From contig NZ_CP026378.1 in NCBI RefSeq assembly GCF_002953215.1, positions 2,772,540 through 2,836,539 of the forward strand: a stretch of DNA of 64,000 nt. Direction: 5' to 3'. The notes below the pieces were generated by a model that saw only the letters and a list, made by a program, of their open reading frames with translations, searched no databases and was not told the DNA's origin. Positions 50,689 through 60,220 of this stretch are shown piece by piece (position 1 is the first letter of the stretch; each line of letters begins with the position of its first letter). Origin of the DNA: Mixta calida (GTDB lineage: Bacteria > Pseudomonadota > Gammaproteobacteria > Enterobacterales > Enterobacteriaceae). The translations under genes were made by a program, and so were the position numbers.

Positions 50689-52116
50689 GTGAGCGATAAC
50701 GCGAACCAGCCAACCTTCCTCTTCCACGATTACGAGACCTTCGGCAAAAGCCCGGCGCTGGATCGCCCGGCGCAGTTCGCCGGCATTCGCACCGATATGG
50801 ATTTCAATATCATCGGCGAGCCGGAGGTTTTTTACTGCCAGCCAGCGGACGATTATCTGCCACAGCCGGAGGCGGTGATGATCACCGGCATTACGCCGCA
50901 GCTGGCGCAGGCGCGCGGAGTGACTGAAGCGGAATTCGCCCGACGCATTCATGCCCTGTTTACCGTCGAAAACACCTGCGTGGTCGGCTATAACAACGTG
51001 CGCTTCGACGATGAAGTGACGCGCAATATTTTTTATCGCAACTTTTACGATCCCTACGCCTGGAGCTGGCAGAACGGCAATTCGCGCTGGGATCTGCTGG
51101 ATGTCATGCGCGCCTGCTACGCGCTGCGTCCCGACGGCATCAACTGGCCAGAAAATGATGAGGGGCTGCCAAGCTTTAAGCTGGAGCTCCTGACTCAGGC
51201 CAACGGCGTGGAACACAATAACGCGCACGACGCGATGTCGGACGTTTACGCCACTATCGCCATGGCGAAGCTGGTGAAAGAGAAACAGCCGAAGCTGTTC
51301 GAGTTTCTGTTCCGGCACCGCACGAAGCAGAAGATCAATACTTTGATCGATATTCCGCAGATGAAGCCGCTGGTGCATATCTCCGGCATGTTCGGCGCGC
51401 TGAGGGGCAACACCAGCTGGATCGCCCCGCTCGCCTGGCACCCGGAAAACCGCAACGCGCTGATCGTCTGCGATCTGGCGGGAGATATCACTCCGCTGCT
51501 GGAACTGGACGCCGACGCGCTACGCGAACGGCTCTATACGCCGCGTCAGGCGCTGGGCGACAACGCGGCGGTGCCGATTAAGTTGGTGCACAGCAATAAA
51601 TGTCCGGTGTTGGCGCCTGCCAATACGCTGCGCCCGGAAGACGCTGAGCGTCTGGGCATCGACCGACAGCGCTGTCTCGATAACCTGGCGCTGCTGCGCC
51701 AGCACGCCGAGGTGCGCGAAAAGGTGGTGGCGATCTATGCCGAAGCGGAGCCGTTTACCCCTTCAGAAGATGTCGACGCCCAGATTTATAACGGCTTCTT
51801 CAGCGACGCCGATAAATCGGCGATGACCATTATCCAGAAAACCGCTCCCGCCAACCTGCCGGCGCTCGATCTCACCTTTAACGATGCGCGCATCGAGAAG
51901 CTGCTGTTCCGCTATCGCGCGCGCAACTATCCCGGCACGCTGGATGACAGCGAGCAGCAGCGCTGGCTGCAACATCGTCGCGAAGTGTTGAACGGCGAAC
52001 GCATCGAAGCGTTTCTGTTGGAGCTGGAGTCGCTGGCCAACCTGCACGACGGCGACAAAGAGAAGATGGCGCAGCTGAAGGCGCTGTATGACTACGCGCG
52101 CGAACTGGTCTCGTAA
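50689..52116 (+). CDS. sbcB: Exonuclease I (SbcB)
   Basis: 475 residues, aligning along its length with E. coli exonuclease I. The DEDDh nuclease motifs are FHDYETFG (Asp-x-Glu), YNNVRFDDEV and HNNAHDAMSDVYAT. An SH3-like domain and C-terminal helical domain follow (AEPFTPSEDVDAQIYNGFFSDAD). It degrades single-stranded DNA 3' to 5' in recombination and mismatch repair. The start is GTG 50689, preceded by AAGGG and giving MSDN, which matches the E. coli start region. Confidence 0.97.
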   Translation: MSDNANQPTFLFHDYETFGKSPALDRPAQFAGIRTDMDFNIIGEPEVFYCQPADDYLPQPEAVMITGITPQLAQARGVTEAEFARRIHALFTVENTCVVGYNNVRFDDEVTRNIFYRNFYDPYAWSWQNGNSRWDLLDVMRACYALRPDGINWPENDEGLPSFKLELLTQANGVEHNNAHDAMSDVYATIAMAKLVKEKQPKLFEFLFRHRTKQKINTLIDIPQMKPLVHISGMFGALRGNTSWIAPLAWHPENRNALIVCDLAGDITPLLELDADALRERLYTPRQALGDNAAVPIKLVHSNKCPVLAPANTLRPEDAERLGIDRQRCLDNLALLRQHAEVREKVVAIYAEAEPFTPSEDVDAQIYNGFFSDADKSAMTIIQKTAPANLPALDLTFNDARIEKLLFRYRARNYPGTLDDSEQQRWLQHRREVLNGERIEAFLLELESLANLHDGDKEKMAQLKALYDYARELVS

Positions 52117-52134
52117 CGGTACGCCTGCCGCCCG

Positions 52135-52166
52135 TAAAAAAGCCGCCCACAAAGGCGGCTTTTTTA
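52135..52166. terminator. Bidirectional terminator
   Basis: Stem AAAAGCCGCC / GGCGGCTTTT with A and T runs either side, between convergent sbcB and yfaZ-family genes. Confidence 0.9.
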
Positions 52167-52185
52167 TGCTGAACGAACCTGTCCG

Positions 52186-52731
52186 TCAGAAGCGCAGCGA
52201 AGCGCCAATATAGGGGCCGTCGGCCAGCACGTTGTCTTTACGATCGCCTTTATTGTTCAGCTCGGCATATTTATAGCCGACGCGCACGTTTAACAGGGAG
52301 ATCGGCGTAAAGCTGATGCCGCCGGAGGCTTCCTGATAGCTGTCGAGGTGATCGGTAAAGGATTCCGGCGAGTAGTAATATTCGCCGTACAGGCCCAGCA
52401 TTTTGGTGATCGGGAAGCTCACGCCCGCGCCAACTGCCGCCGCGAAGCCATCTTTGCCATCTTCAGGATCGATCCACATCGCTTTGATGCCCGGCGTCAG
52501 GAAAACGGAACCGACTTCGATGTTATAGCCCAGACGCAGGCCGGAGACGTCGCCGTCGTGATCGCTGCGCATCCAGTTGCCGGACAGGCTCAGGCCAGGG
52601 GAGGTAGTGCCCAGTCCAACGTTCAGGTTGGTGTAATGTTCACCCACATCAACGCTGCCCTCGATAGCCTGCGCCGAACCTGCAACCAACGCCAGCGCCA
52701 GACCGCTGCTTACCACTACTTTTTTAAACAT
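52186..52731 (-). CDS. YfaZ-family outer-membrane protein
   Basis: 181 residues. Signal peptide of about 22 residues (ending AGSAQA), then an all-beta YfaZ-family barrel: GEHYTNLNVGLGTTSPGL, GDVSGLRLGYN, LYGEYYYSPESF, ADGPYIGASLRF with aromatic C-terminal Phe for outer-membrane insertion. Start at 52731 chosen for the GGAG eight bases upstream. Function unknown; possibly a small porin. Confidence 0.88.
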   Translation of the reverse strand: MFKKVVVSSGLALALVAGSAQAIEGSVDVGEHYTNLNVGLGTTSPGLSLSGNWMRSDHDGDVSGLRLGYNIEVGSVFLTPGIKAMWIDPEDGKDGFAAAVGAGVSFPITKMLGLYGEYYYSPESFTDHLDSYQEASGGISFTPISLLNVRVGYKYAELNNKGDRKDNVLADGPYIGASLRF

Positions 52732-52874
52732 TGCCAACTCCATTCATTCAGGCAGTAATTGCTGGCGCAGGGTAGCGGAGCTGACTCTGAGATACAAGGC
52801 CGATAAGCGCGAAACAGCAGGATGCCGCCGTGCGACTGTCGACCGGAGAGGGCCGCCCGCCTGCGCGCCAGGCA

Positions 52875-52903
52875 GAAAAAAGGCCAGACAGCTGTCTGGC
52901 CTT
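52875..52903 (-). terminator. Terminator after plaP
   Basis: Minus-strand stem AAGGCCAGACA / TGTCTGGCCTT followed by TTTT. Confidence 0.9.
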
Positions 52904-52924
52904 GATGGCGTTTAACGCGTCGAA

Positions 52925-54292
52925 TCAGAGCGATTCTTCGCTGTACTGCGGCACCGGATTACGGAAGCTGCGGGTGACGAAGGCCAGGTAAATGATACCG
53001 ACTGCCGCCCAGATCAGGCCCAGCACCATCGAACTCTCTTCGAGGTTAATCCACAGCGCGCCAACCGTCAGCGCACCGCAGAGCGGCAGCACCAGATAGT
53101 TGATGTTGTCCTTCAGCGTATGGCGACGCTTCTCGCGGATCCAGAACTGTGAAATCACCGACAGGTTAACGAAGGTAAAGGCCACCAGCGCGCCGAAGTT
53201 GATCAGCGCCGTCGCCGTCACCAGGTCAAAGCGGATCGCCAGCAGCGCGATAGCGCCTACCAGCAACACGTTCAGCGCTGGAGTACGCCATTTCGGATGC
53301 ACGTAGCCGAAGAAACGCTCCGGGAAGACGCCGTCGCGGCCCATCACGTACATCAGACGACTCACGCCCGCGTGGGCGGCCATACCGGAAGCCAGCACCG
53401 TCACGCAGGAGAAAATCAGAATGCCGAACTGGAAGGTTTTACCCGCCACGTAGAGCATGATTTCCGGCTGCGACGCGTCCGGGTCCTTAAAGCGCGAAAT
53501 ATCCGGGAAATAGAGCTGCAGGAAGTAAGACACCACGATAAAGATGATGCCGCCGACCAGCGCCGTCAGGAAGATCGCTTTCGGGATCACGCGCTCCGCA
53601 TCTTTCGTCTCTTCAGAGAGCGAGCTGATGCCGTCGAAGCCGAGGAACGAGAAGCAGAGAATAGTAGCGCCGGTGATCATCGGCACCACATGCGCATTCT
53701 CCGACCAGAACGGGCGGCTGCTGACCAGCGTGCCGGCGCCTTCGCCATGCGCTACGCCGTAAATCACCATGCCCATCAGCACGATCATCACCGCCACCTG
53801 CAACACCACAATCAGGCTGTTGAAGTTGGCGACGGTTTTGATGCCGCGCAGGTTGGACAGCGTCATAAAGCCGACCAGCAGCACGACGAAAATCCATGAA
53901 GGGAGATCGGGAACCAGCGCTTCAAAATAGATTTTCGCCAGCAGAATGTTGATCATCGGCATAAACAGATAATCAAGCAGCGACGACCAGCCAACCATAA
54001 AGCCGACGTGCGGGCTAATGGTTTTCTGCGCGTAGGTATAAGCGGAGCCCGCAGATGGGAAGCGGTGTACCAGCTTACCGTAGCTCAGCGCAGTAAACAG
54101 GATGGCGATCAGCGCGAAAGCATAGGCGGTGGCGACATGTCCGTCGGTCAGGCCGGAAACGATACCAAAGGTATCAAACAGCGTCATCGGCTGCATATAG
54201 GCGAGACCAATCATCACCACCGGCATTAAAGTCAGTGTTTTTTTCAGGTGGGTACGACGCGGCTGCGCGACGTTGTTGATATTATGCGACAT
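52925..54292 (-). CDS. plaP: Putrescine importer PlaP (YeeF)
   Basis: 455-residue APC-family permease with 12 helices, matching E. coli PlaP from end to end ([49 protein letters not shown]). It imports putrescine with protons. Next to puuE/puuA it supplies substrate to the Puu pathway; E. coli instead has puuP in its puu cluster. A 62-codon upstream ORF overlaps its start (see 54282-54470). A terminator follows the gene. Confidence 0.95.
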   Translation of the reverse strand: MSHNINNVAQPRRTHLKKTLTLMPVVMIGLAYMQPMTLFDTFGIVSGLTDGHVATAYAFALIAILFTALSYGKLVHRFPSAGSAYTYAQKTISPHVGFMVGWSSLLDYLFMPMINILLAKIYFEALVPDLPSWIFVVLLVGFMTLSNLRGIKTVANFNSLIVVLQVAVMIVLMGMVIYGVAHGEGAGTLVSSRPFWSENAHVVPMITGATILCFSFLGFDGISSLSEETKDAERVIPKAIFLTALVGGIIFIVVSYFLQLYFPDISRFKDPDASQPEIMLYVAGKTFQFGILIFSCVTVLASGMAAHAGVSRLMYVMGRDGVFPERFFGYVHPKWRTPALNVLLVGAIALLAIRFDLVTATALINFGALVAFTFVNLSVISQFWIREKRRHTLKDNINYLVLPLCGALTVGALWINLEESSMVLGLIWAAVGIIYLAFVTRSFRNPVPQYSEESL

Positions 54293-54470
54293 GGTTCAGT
54301 CCCCCCATAGCGGCGGCCTGGTGCGGGCGGACCACAGGGAAACTTCGCGTTAAGCGAGAGAGGTTCTTCAGAGGCGTGACAGAGGATGCAGGGCCGAGGC
54401 CGATTGCGCCATAATCATCACGGAGTCGAACACCAGCGAACGCTGGTGAGAAATTAACGAGTTGCCCCAT
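54282..54470 (-). CDS. Upstream ORF overlapping plaP start (yoeI position)
   Basis: 62 codons starting [13 protein letters not shown] and ending NHVA. GAGGA lies eight bases before the ATG, and the stop overlaps the plaP start by 11 bp. A perfect 8-bp inverted repeat (CACCAGCG-AA-CGCTGGTG on +, 54431-54448) lies over codons 8-13. E. coli has a tiny gene, yoeI, at the same place, which as I recall also begins MGQ and ends HVA. This could be a leader ORF controlling plaP translation. Coding status unproven. Confidence 0.5.
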   Translation of the reverse strand: MGQLVNFSPAFAGVRLRDDYGAIGLGPASSVTPLKNLSRLTRSFPVVRPHQAAAMGGLNHVA

Positions 54471-54561
54471 CTTTTTTTCCTCAAAACCACACGGTAAACG
54501 TGTTCAGTGTGTATCTATCCGGCACGCAGGCCGGCCTCTTTTTAAATTAGCCTGGTTAAAT

Positions 54562-54598
54562 GCAAAAAAATAACCGACGCGTAAAGCGCCGGTTATTT
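54562..54598 (-). terminator. Terminator after puuE
   Basis: Minus-strand stem AATAACCGGCGC / GCGTCGGTTATT followed by TTTTTT. Confidence 0.88.
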
Positions 54599-54600
54599 CT

Positions 54601-55896
54601 CTATTTTGCAGGGCGCATATTTTGCACCACGTGGAGGGAGGATGACAAGATATTGAGACCTTCAGTAACAATTTCTTTTTCGGCGGTAAGCGGAATTAAA
54701 AAACGAATCACGTTGGCGCGCACGCCGCAGGCGAGCAATATCAGCCCCTGACGCCCCGCCTCCTGCACCAGTGCCTGAGTCAGCGCCTTCGCCGGGCGTT
54801 GCGCGTCGCCCTCTTCCACCAGCTCCATGGCGATCATCGCGCCGACGTGACGCACGTCGCCGATACAGTCGAACTGCTCCGCCAGCTGATGCAGAAACGC
54901 CACCACCTGCTCGCCCTGTTCCTGAGCGCGCTGGTTAAGCTGCTCGCGTTCGATAATCTCCAGCACCGCCAGCGCCGCGGCGATGCTGACCGGCGAACCG
55001 GCGTAGGTGCCGCCGAGTCCCCCCGCCTGCGCTTTCTGCATCAGCGCGGCGCGGCCGACCACCGCCGACAGTGGAAAGCCGCCGGCCAGGCTTTTCGCCA
55101 TGGTAATGATATCGGGCTCGACGCCGCTATGCTCGATAGCGAAGGTTTTGCCGGTGCGACAGAAGCCGCTCTGGATCTCATCGGCGATCAGCACGATGCC
55201 GTGTTCGTCGCAGATCTGGCGTAGCTGACGCAGAAAGGTCGGCGGCGCGGCGTAAAAGCCGCCCTCTCCCTGCACCGGCTCGATAATGATCGCCGCCACG
55301 TCATCCGGCGAGACGTCCGCCGCGAAGATGCCCTGTAGGGCGCCTGACGCCTGGCTTTCGCTGATGCCGGGATAGCTGACCGGATAAGGGGCATGGAAGA
55401 TACCGCCGGGAAATGGCCCGTACCCTTTTTTATAGGGCTGCACCTTGCCGGTCAGCGCCATCCCCAGCAGCGTGCGGCCGTGAAAGCCGCCACGGAAGGC
55501 AATGACGCCGGAGCGTCCGGTGGCGATGCGCGCCACCTTGATCGCGTTTTCCACCGCCTCGGCGCCGGTGGTCATCAGCAGGGTCTGCGCCGGACCGGCG
55601 ATCGGCGCCAGCGCGTTCAGCTTTTCCGCCAGTTCGACGTAGCTGCCGTATGGCGTCACCTGAAAACAGGGATGAGTAAAGCACTCCAGCTGTCCCTGCA
55701 CCGCACGCATGACGTCCGGGTGGTTATGGCCGGTATTCAGCACCGCGATGCCGGAGGCGAAATCGATATAGCGTCGCCCTTCCACATCCCAGATTTCCGC
55801 GTTGCGCGCTTTCGCAATGTAAACCGGCAGCGCGTTGCCCACGCCGGGCGTTACCGCCGCTTCGCGCCGCGCCTGCCACTGTTGATTCGTTTGCAT
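54601..55896 (-). CDS. puuE: 4-aminobutyrate aminotransferase PuuE
   Basis: 431-residue class III PLP aminotransferase. It shows the GHNHPDV segment, TTGAEAVENAIKVAR, IIEPVQGEGGF, IADEIQSGFCRTG and the PLP-lysine in TMAKSLAGGFPLS. It resembles E. coli PuuE/GabT. It converts GABA and 2-oxoglutarate to succinate semialdehyde, the last shared step of the gamma-glutamyl putrescine route. ATG 55896 has GAGG upstream; a GTG at 55905 overlaps that site. It follows puuA with a short gap. Confidence 0.92.
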   Translation of the reverse strand: MQTNQQWQARREAAVTPGVGNALPVYIAKARNAEIWDVEGRRYIDFASGIAVLNTGHNHPDVMRAVQGQLECFTHPCFQVTPYGSYVELAEKLNALAPIAGPAQTLLMTTGAEAVENAIKVARIATGRSGVIAFRGGFHGRTLLGMALTGKVQPYKKGYGPFPGGIFHAPYPVSYPGISESQASGALQGIFAADVSPDDVAAIIIEPVQGEGGFYAAPPTFLRQLRQICDEHGIVLIADEIQSGFCRTGKTFAIEHSGVEPDIITMAKSLAGGFPLSAVVGRAALMQKAQAGGLGGTYAGSPVSIAAALAVLEIIEREQLNQRAQEQGEQVVAFLHQLAEQFDCIGDVRHVGAMIAMELVEEGDAQRPAKALTQALVQEAGRQGLILLACGVRANVIRFLIPLTAEKEIVTEGLNILSSSLHVVQNMRPAK

Positions 55897-55906
55897 GATG
55901 CTCACC

Positions 55907-57322
55907 TCAGGCGTTTTTCAACATCCAGTCAATCTCAGTGGCGGTAATCAGCCGTTCAAACTGCATCAGCTCATGGTGTTTGCAGCTGTGCCAGACAAAG
56001 CTGAAGCGTTCCCCCAGCAGCTCGCGCAGGGCGCGGCTTTGCGCGAACTCGCCCAGCGCCTCGCTCTGACGCACCGGCAGCGGCGTGCCGTCCGACGTGT
56101 GGCCGTTGCCGGTAACCGGCGCGGGCAGCGTCAGCGGAGTATCCAGCCCGTGCAGAATGCCGGCGAAAATCGCCGCCATCACCAGCCAGGGGTTAGCGTC
56201 CGCACCGGCGACGCGATACTCAATGCGGCGGTTATCGATATCGCCGCAGGGAATGCGCAACGCCACGGTGCGGTTGTTGTGGCCCCAGGAGGCTTGCAGC
56301 GGCACGTAGGATTCGGGAATAAAGCGGCGATAGGCGTTAACGTTCGGCGCCAGCAGGGCCATCGAGGCGGGCATCAGATCGATCATCCCCGCCAGCGCGC
56401 GCTTCAGCAGCGGCGAATCGCTGCCGTCGTCGCAGGCGAAGGCATTGTGATCGGCGGCGTCCAGCATGCTGACATGCACATGCATCCCGCTGCCGGCGTA
56501 CTCCTCATAGGGTTTCGCCATAAAGGTGGCGGTCATGCCGTGGTTTTCCGCCACCTGACGCACCAGCCTTTTCAGCTGTAGCGCATGGTCGCAGGCGCTC
56601 AGGACGTTGCGCGTATGATGCAGGTTGATTTCAAACTGGCCGGGCGAGGCTTCCGCCAGCGCGCCGTCGGTAGGAATACCCTGCAGCTTCGCCAGCCGGT
56701 CGATATCGCCCAGCACCTCGGCGAAATGGTCCAGGTTGTCGACGGAGTAGACCTGACTCTGCATGCTGCGCTCGTCGCTGCCGGGCGTACAGGGCGGCTG
56801 AATATAGCCTTCGGGATCGCGTTGTTTATCGACCAGATAGAACTCCAGCTCTACCGCTACCACCGGAAACAGTCCCCGGTTGCGCAAGCGCTGCCAGAGA
56901 TTGTTCAGTACATTTCGGGGTTCAACGTCAAAGGGAGTGCCATCTTGATTGCGCATGGTCAACAGCAGTTGCGCAATATGGTCGGGATCGGAAGCGGCGG
57001 GAACCAGCGTGCCCTCGACGGGCGTACAGATGTTGTCCGGCTCGCCCAGCGCCTGGCCTAAACCGGCCTGTTCGACGGTGTTGCCAAGAATATCCATTGC
57101 AAAGACCGATGCCGGGAAGTAACAACCTTTTTCCAGCCTTGCAAGGCTGCTTACCGGAATACGTTTACCGCGAAAAACACCGTTCAGATCGTTAAGAAGA
57201 ATATCGACATACTGTGTTTCAGGATGGCGTTCCAGATAGGCTTTTACCTCATTCTGGAACGCGCTGGTTCGCATCTCTTCACTGTGTCGCGTGAAGTCTT
57301 CTACTTCCACCAGGTTTGTCAT
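55907..57322 (-). CDS. puuA: Gamma-glutamylputrescine synthetase PuuA
   Basis: 471-residue glutamine-synthetase-family enzyme, the length of E. coli PuuA (472) with very similar sequence: NLVEVEDFTRHSEE, CYFPASVFAMDILGN, VVAVELEFYLVDKQRDPEGY, EASPGQFEINLHHT, TFMAKPYEEYAGSGMH, ending ATEIDWMLKNA. It joins glutamate to putrescine with ATP. ATG 57322 matches the E. coli start and has GGTGG upstream; ATG 57337 is in frame but less likely. Divergent from puuD. Confidence 0.95.
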   Translation of the reverse strand: MTNLVEVEDFTRHSEEMRTSAFQNEVKAYLERHPETQYVDILLNDLNGVFRGKRIPVSSLARLEKGCYFPASVFAMDILGNTVEQAGLGQALGEPDNICTPVEGTLVPAASDPDHIAQLLLTMRNQDGTPFDVEPRNVLNNLWQRLRNRGLFPVVAVELEFYLVDKQRDPEGYIQPPCTPGSDERSMQSQVYSVDNLDHFAEVLGDIDRLAKLQGIPTDGALAEASPGQFEINLHHTRNVLSACDHALQLKRLVRQVAENHGMTATFMAKPYEEYAGSGMHVHVSMLDAADHNAFACDDGSDSPLLKRALAGMIDLMPASMALLAPNVNAYRRFIPESYVPLQASWGHNNRTVALRIPCGDIDNRRIEYRVAGADANPWLVMAAIFAGILHGLDTPLTLPAPVTGNGHTSDGTPLPVRQSEALGEFAQSRALRELLGERFSFVWHSCKHHELMQFERLITATEIDWMLKNA

Positions 57323-57431
57323 GATCCCACCCGCCATTTACCGTTTATAAAGGTTGTGCGTACTGCTCAAAATAACGGCCACATTTAGAACATAGTCATA
57401 AGACAAAAAGTGTGCAAATGTTACAAAGCGG

Positions 57432-57477
57432 TTTGAATATTGAACAAAGCCTGACTAGATTGAAAATATATTGTACA
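57432..57477. promoter_or_regulatory. PuuR operators in the puuA-puuD intergenic region
   Basis: AAAATATATTGTACA (57463-57477) matches 13 of 15 bases of the E. coli PuuR site I recall (AAAATATAATGAACA). A second TAT-T-TGAACA core lies at 57432-57446. Both stand between the divergent puuA and puuD genes, so one repressor can control both arms. Confidence 0.65.
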
Positions 57478-57536
57478 AATCAGCGTCTCCGCTGCGGTTT
57501 TGTCAGAAATATTTGCCAGTTAACGTGAGGGGCAGG

Positions 57537-58295
57537 ATGGAAAGAATAATGGACAAGCCGTTGATCGGCGTCTTGACGTGCCGCACCGTGAAAGATGGCC
57601 ATCCCGCTTTTGTACTGCACCAGAAATATCTCGACGCCATTATGGATGCGGGCGGCGTTCCCGTGGCGCTGCCGCACCGCCCCGATCTGAGCGAGACTAT
57701 CGCCAGACGCACGCTGCCGCTGCTGGACGGGCTGTTGCTGCCCGGCAGTCCAAGCAATATTGAACCCTGGCGCTACGCCGAGACCGGCGAGGAGGAGCTC
57801 GCCGATCCGGGCCGTGACGCGCTGGCGCTGGCGCTGATCCAGCAGGCGCTGCCGCTCAGGATGCCGCTGCTGGCGATCTGTCGCGGCATGCAGGAGCTGG
57901 TGGTCGCCACCGGCGGCACGCTGCGCCGCGCGCTGCCCGCAGAGGCTATCCGTCACCACGCCGACGACGACCGGCCGCTGGCGGAGCAGTATGCGCCGAC
58001 GCATGCGATAGCGCTGACTGCCGAAGGACGGCTGTCGCAGCTGCTGCGCGGCGCCACCTCCATTGAAGTAAATTCGCTGCATAAACAGGGGGTGCTGCAT
58101 CCGGGCCCGCTGTTGCAAATCGAGGCGACCGCGCCGGACGGCGTAATCGAAGCGGTCGCCGTACCGAATCATCCGTTCGCCATCGGCGTGCAGTGGCATC
58201 CCGAATGGCGCTATCAACATACTGAAGCTTCGACGCAACTGTTCGGGGCTTTTATTCACGCCTGTCATCAATTCACCCGGGAAAAACGGCTATGA
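57537..58295 (+). CDS. puuD: Gamma-glutamyl-GABA hydrolase PuuD
   Basis: 252-residue class I glutamine amidotransferase-type hydrolase. GLLLPGSPSNIEP, catalytic Cys in AICRGMQELVVATGG, and His/Glu in FAIGVQWHPEW. It releases GABA from gamma-glutamyl-GABA. ATG 57537 (MERIMDKP, cf. E. coli MENIMNNP) is chosen, with GAGGGG before it. It overlaps puuR by ATGA. Confidence 0.94.
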   Translation: MERIMDKPLIGVLTCRTVKDGHPAFVLHQKYLDAIMDAGGVPVALPHRPDLSETIARRTLPLLDGLLLPGSPSNIEPWRYAETGEEELADPGRDALALALIQQALPLRMPLLAICRGMQELVVATGGTLRRALPAEAIRHHADDDRPLAEQYAPTHAIALTAEGRLSQLLRGATSIEVNSLHKQGVLHPGPLLQIEATAPDGVIEAVAVPNHPFAIGVQWHPEWRYQHTEASTQLFGAFIHACHQFTREKRL

Positions 58296-58849
58296 ACGAA
58301 GCCACACTGGCCCCAGGACGTCGGCTGTCACAGATCCGTCAGGAATTAGGTTTATCACAACGGCGCGTCGCGGAGCTTGCCGGACTGACGCACAGCGCCA
58401 TCAGCACCATTGAACAGGATAAAGTCAGCCCCGCCGTCAGCACGCTACAAAAGCTGCTGAAGGTCTATGGGCTGTCGCTGTCGGAGTTTTTTTCGGAGCC
58501 CCTGAAAAATACGCCGCCGAAAATTGTGATCGAGCCGCAGGAGCTGATCGACATCGGCAGTCAGGGCGTCTCGCTGAAGCTGATTCATAACGGCAACGCA
58601 AGTCATAATCTGGCGATGCTGCTGGAAACCTATGAGCCGGGCGCCACTACCGGCGAAAAAATTCGTCATCCCGGCGAAGAGACCGGCACGCTGCTGGAGG
58701 GAGAAATCACCCTGACCATCGGCGGCCAGAGCTATCAGTTACAGGCCGGGCAGAGCTACGTTATCGATACCGGTCTGCCGCACAGCTTCAGCAATACCTC
58801 AACGCGGCCCTGTCGCATCGTCAGCGCCCATACGCCCGCCAGCTTCTGA
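58292..58849 (+). CDS. puuR: Putrescine utilisation repressor PuuR
   Basis: 185 residues. XRE-type HTH (RLSQIRQELGLSQRRVAELAGLTHSAISTIE) plus C-terminal cupin (about 110-180; PGEETGTLLEGEITLTIGGQ). It represses puu genes and is released by putrescine. Overlaps puuD stop by ATGA and is followed 19 bp later by puuB. Confidence 0.95.
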   Translation: MNEATLAPGRRLSQIRQELGLSQRRVAELAGLTHSAISTIEQDKVSPAVSTLQKLLKVYGLSLSEFFSEPLKNTPPKIVIEPQELIDIGSQGVSLKLIHNGNASHNLAMLLETYEPGATTGEKIRHPGEETGTLLEGEITLTIGGQSYQLQAGQSYVIDTGLPHSFSNTSTRPCRIVSAHTPASF

Positions 58850-58868
58850 ACCGCTAAGGAGACCCGCC

Positions 58869-60146
58869 GTGAATTATGTCGACAGCTATTACGCCGCAAC
58901 GGTTAATCCGCATCAACCCTGGCCGCACCTGGATGGCTCGGTGCAGTGCGACGTTTGCATTATCGGCGCGGGATTCACCGGCCTCTCCTCCGCGCTGTTT
59001 CTGACCGAAGCGGGCTATGACGTGGTGGTGCTGGAGGCGGCGCGCGTCGGCTACGGCGCCAGCGGGCGCAACGGCGGCCAGGTGGTTAACTCCTACAGCC
59101 GCGACATTGACGTTATTGAACAGCGTTACGGCGTCGACGCAGCGCGTATGCTCGGCAGCATGATGTTTGAGGGCGCGGACATTATCCGCGACCGCATCGA
59201 TCGTTATGCTATCGCCTGCGACTACCGTCCCGGCGGTATCTTCGCCGCGTTGAATGCACGCCAGATGCAGCATCTGCGCAATCAGCAGCGGCTGTGGGAA
59301 CGCTACGGCAATCATGAGCTGGAATTGCTGGACGAACGCGGCATTCGCCGTGAAATTGCAACGGAACGCTACGTCGGCGGACTGCTGGATCGTCGCGGCG
59401 GCCATCTCCATCCGTTGAATCTGGCGCTGGGCGAGGCGGAGGCGATACGACGGCACGGCGGCCGCATCTATGAACAATCGGCGGTGGAACAGGTCATCTA
59501 CGGCGCGCCGCATCTGATTAAAACCGCGCGCGGCGACGTCAGCGCCAAATTTGTGATTTTCGCCGGCAACGCCTATCTGGCGCCGGAGCTGGAGCCGCGC
59601 CTGAGTCGAAAAAGCATGCCCTGCGGATCGCAGATCGTTACCACCGAGCCGCTCAGCAACGATCAGGCGCTGGCGCTGCTGCCGGACAACTACTGCGTGG
59701 AGGATTGCAATTATCTGCTGGACTACTTCCGGCTGACCGCCGACAACCGGCTGCTCTATGGCGGCGGCGTGATTTACGGCGCGCGCGAGCCGCAGGACAT
59801 TGAGGCGCTGATTCGGCCCAAGCTGTTAAAAACCTTCCCGCAGTTAAAGAACGTCAAGTTGAGTCACTGCTGGAGCGGCAACTTTTTGCTGACGCTGTCG
59901 CGCATGCCGCAACTGGGGCGGCTGGAGAAGCAGGCTTACTATATTCAGGGGGACAGCGGACACGGCGTCACCTTTACCCATCTGGCGGGCAAGCTGGTGG
60001 CGGAAGCGCTGCGCGGCGACGCCGAGCGTTTCGACGCCTTCGCCAAACTGCCGCATCTCCCCTTCCCCGGCGGCCGACGCTTTAAGGTGCCGCTGACCGC
60101 CGTCGGCGCCGCCTGGTACGCGCTGCGCGATCGGCTGGGCGTTTAG
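58869..60146 (+). CDS. puuB: Gamma-glutamylputrescine oxidoreductase PuuB
   Basis: 425-residue FAD-dependent DAO-family oxidase, length and sequence as E. coli PuuB. The N-terminal FAD motif is VCIIGAGFTGLSSALFL, followed by YGASGRNGGQVVNSYSRDID; the C-terminal FAD contact is YIQGDSGHGVTFTHLAGK. It oxidises gamma-glutamylputrescine to the aldehyde. Start is GTG 58869 preceded by AAGGAG. In E. coli puuC lies between puuR and puuB; it is absent here, so the aldehyde must be oxidised by an enzyme encoded elsewhere. Confidence 0.95.
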   Translation: MNYVDSYYAATVNPHQPWPHLDGSVQCDVCIIGAGFTGLSSALFLTEAGYDVVVLEAARVGYGASGRNGGQVVNSYSRDIDVIEQRYGVDAARMLGSMMFEGADIIRDRIDRYAIACDYRPGGIFAALNARQMQHLRNQQRLWERYGNHELELLDERGIRREIATERYVGGLLDRRGGHLHPLNLALGEAEAIRRHGGRIYEQSAVEQVIYGAPHLIKTARGDVSAKFVIFAGNAYLAPELEPRLSRKSMPCGSQIVTTEPLSNDQALALLPDNYCVEDCNYLLDYFRLTADNRLLYGGGVIYGAREPQDIEALIRPKLLKTFPQLKNVKLSHCWSGNFLLTLSRMPQLGRLEKQAYYIQGDSGHGVTFTHLAGKLVAEALRGDAERFDAFAKLPHLPFPGGRRFKVPLTAVGAAWYALRDRLGV

Positions 60147-60220
60147 CGACGCCTTACGCTGCGACAAACCGCGCTTCGCAGAACAACAGGCGGCCCGCCA
60201 GCCGCGCTGTTCCGCTGGCT

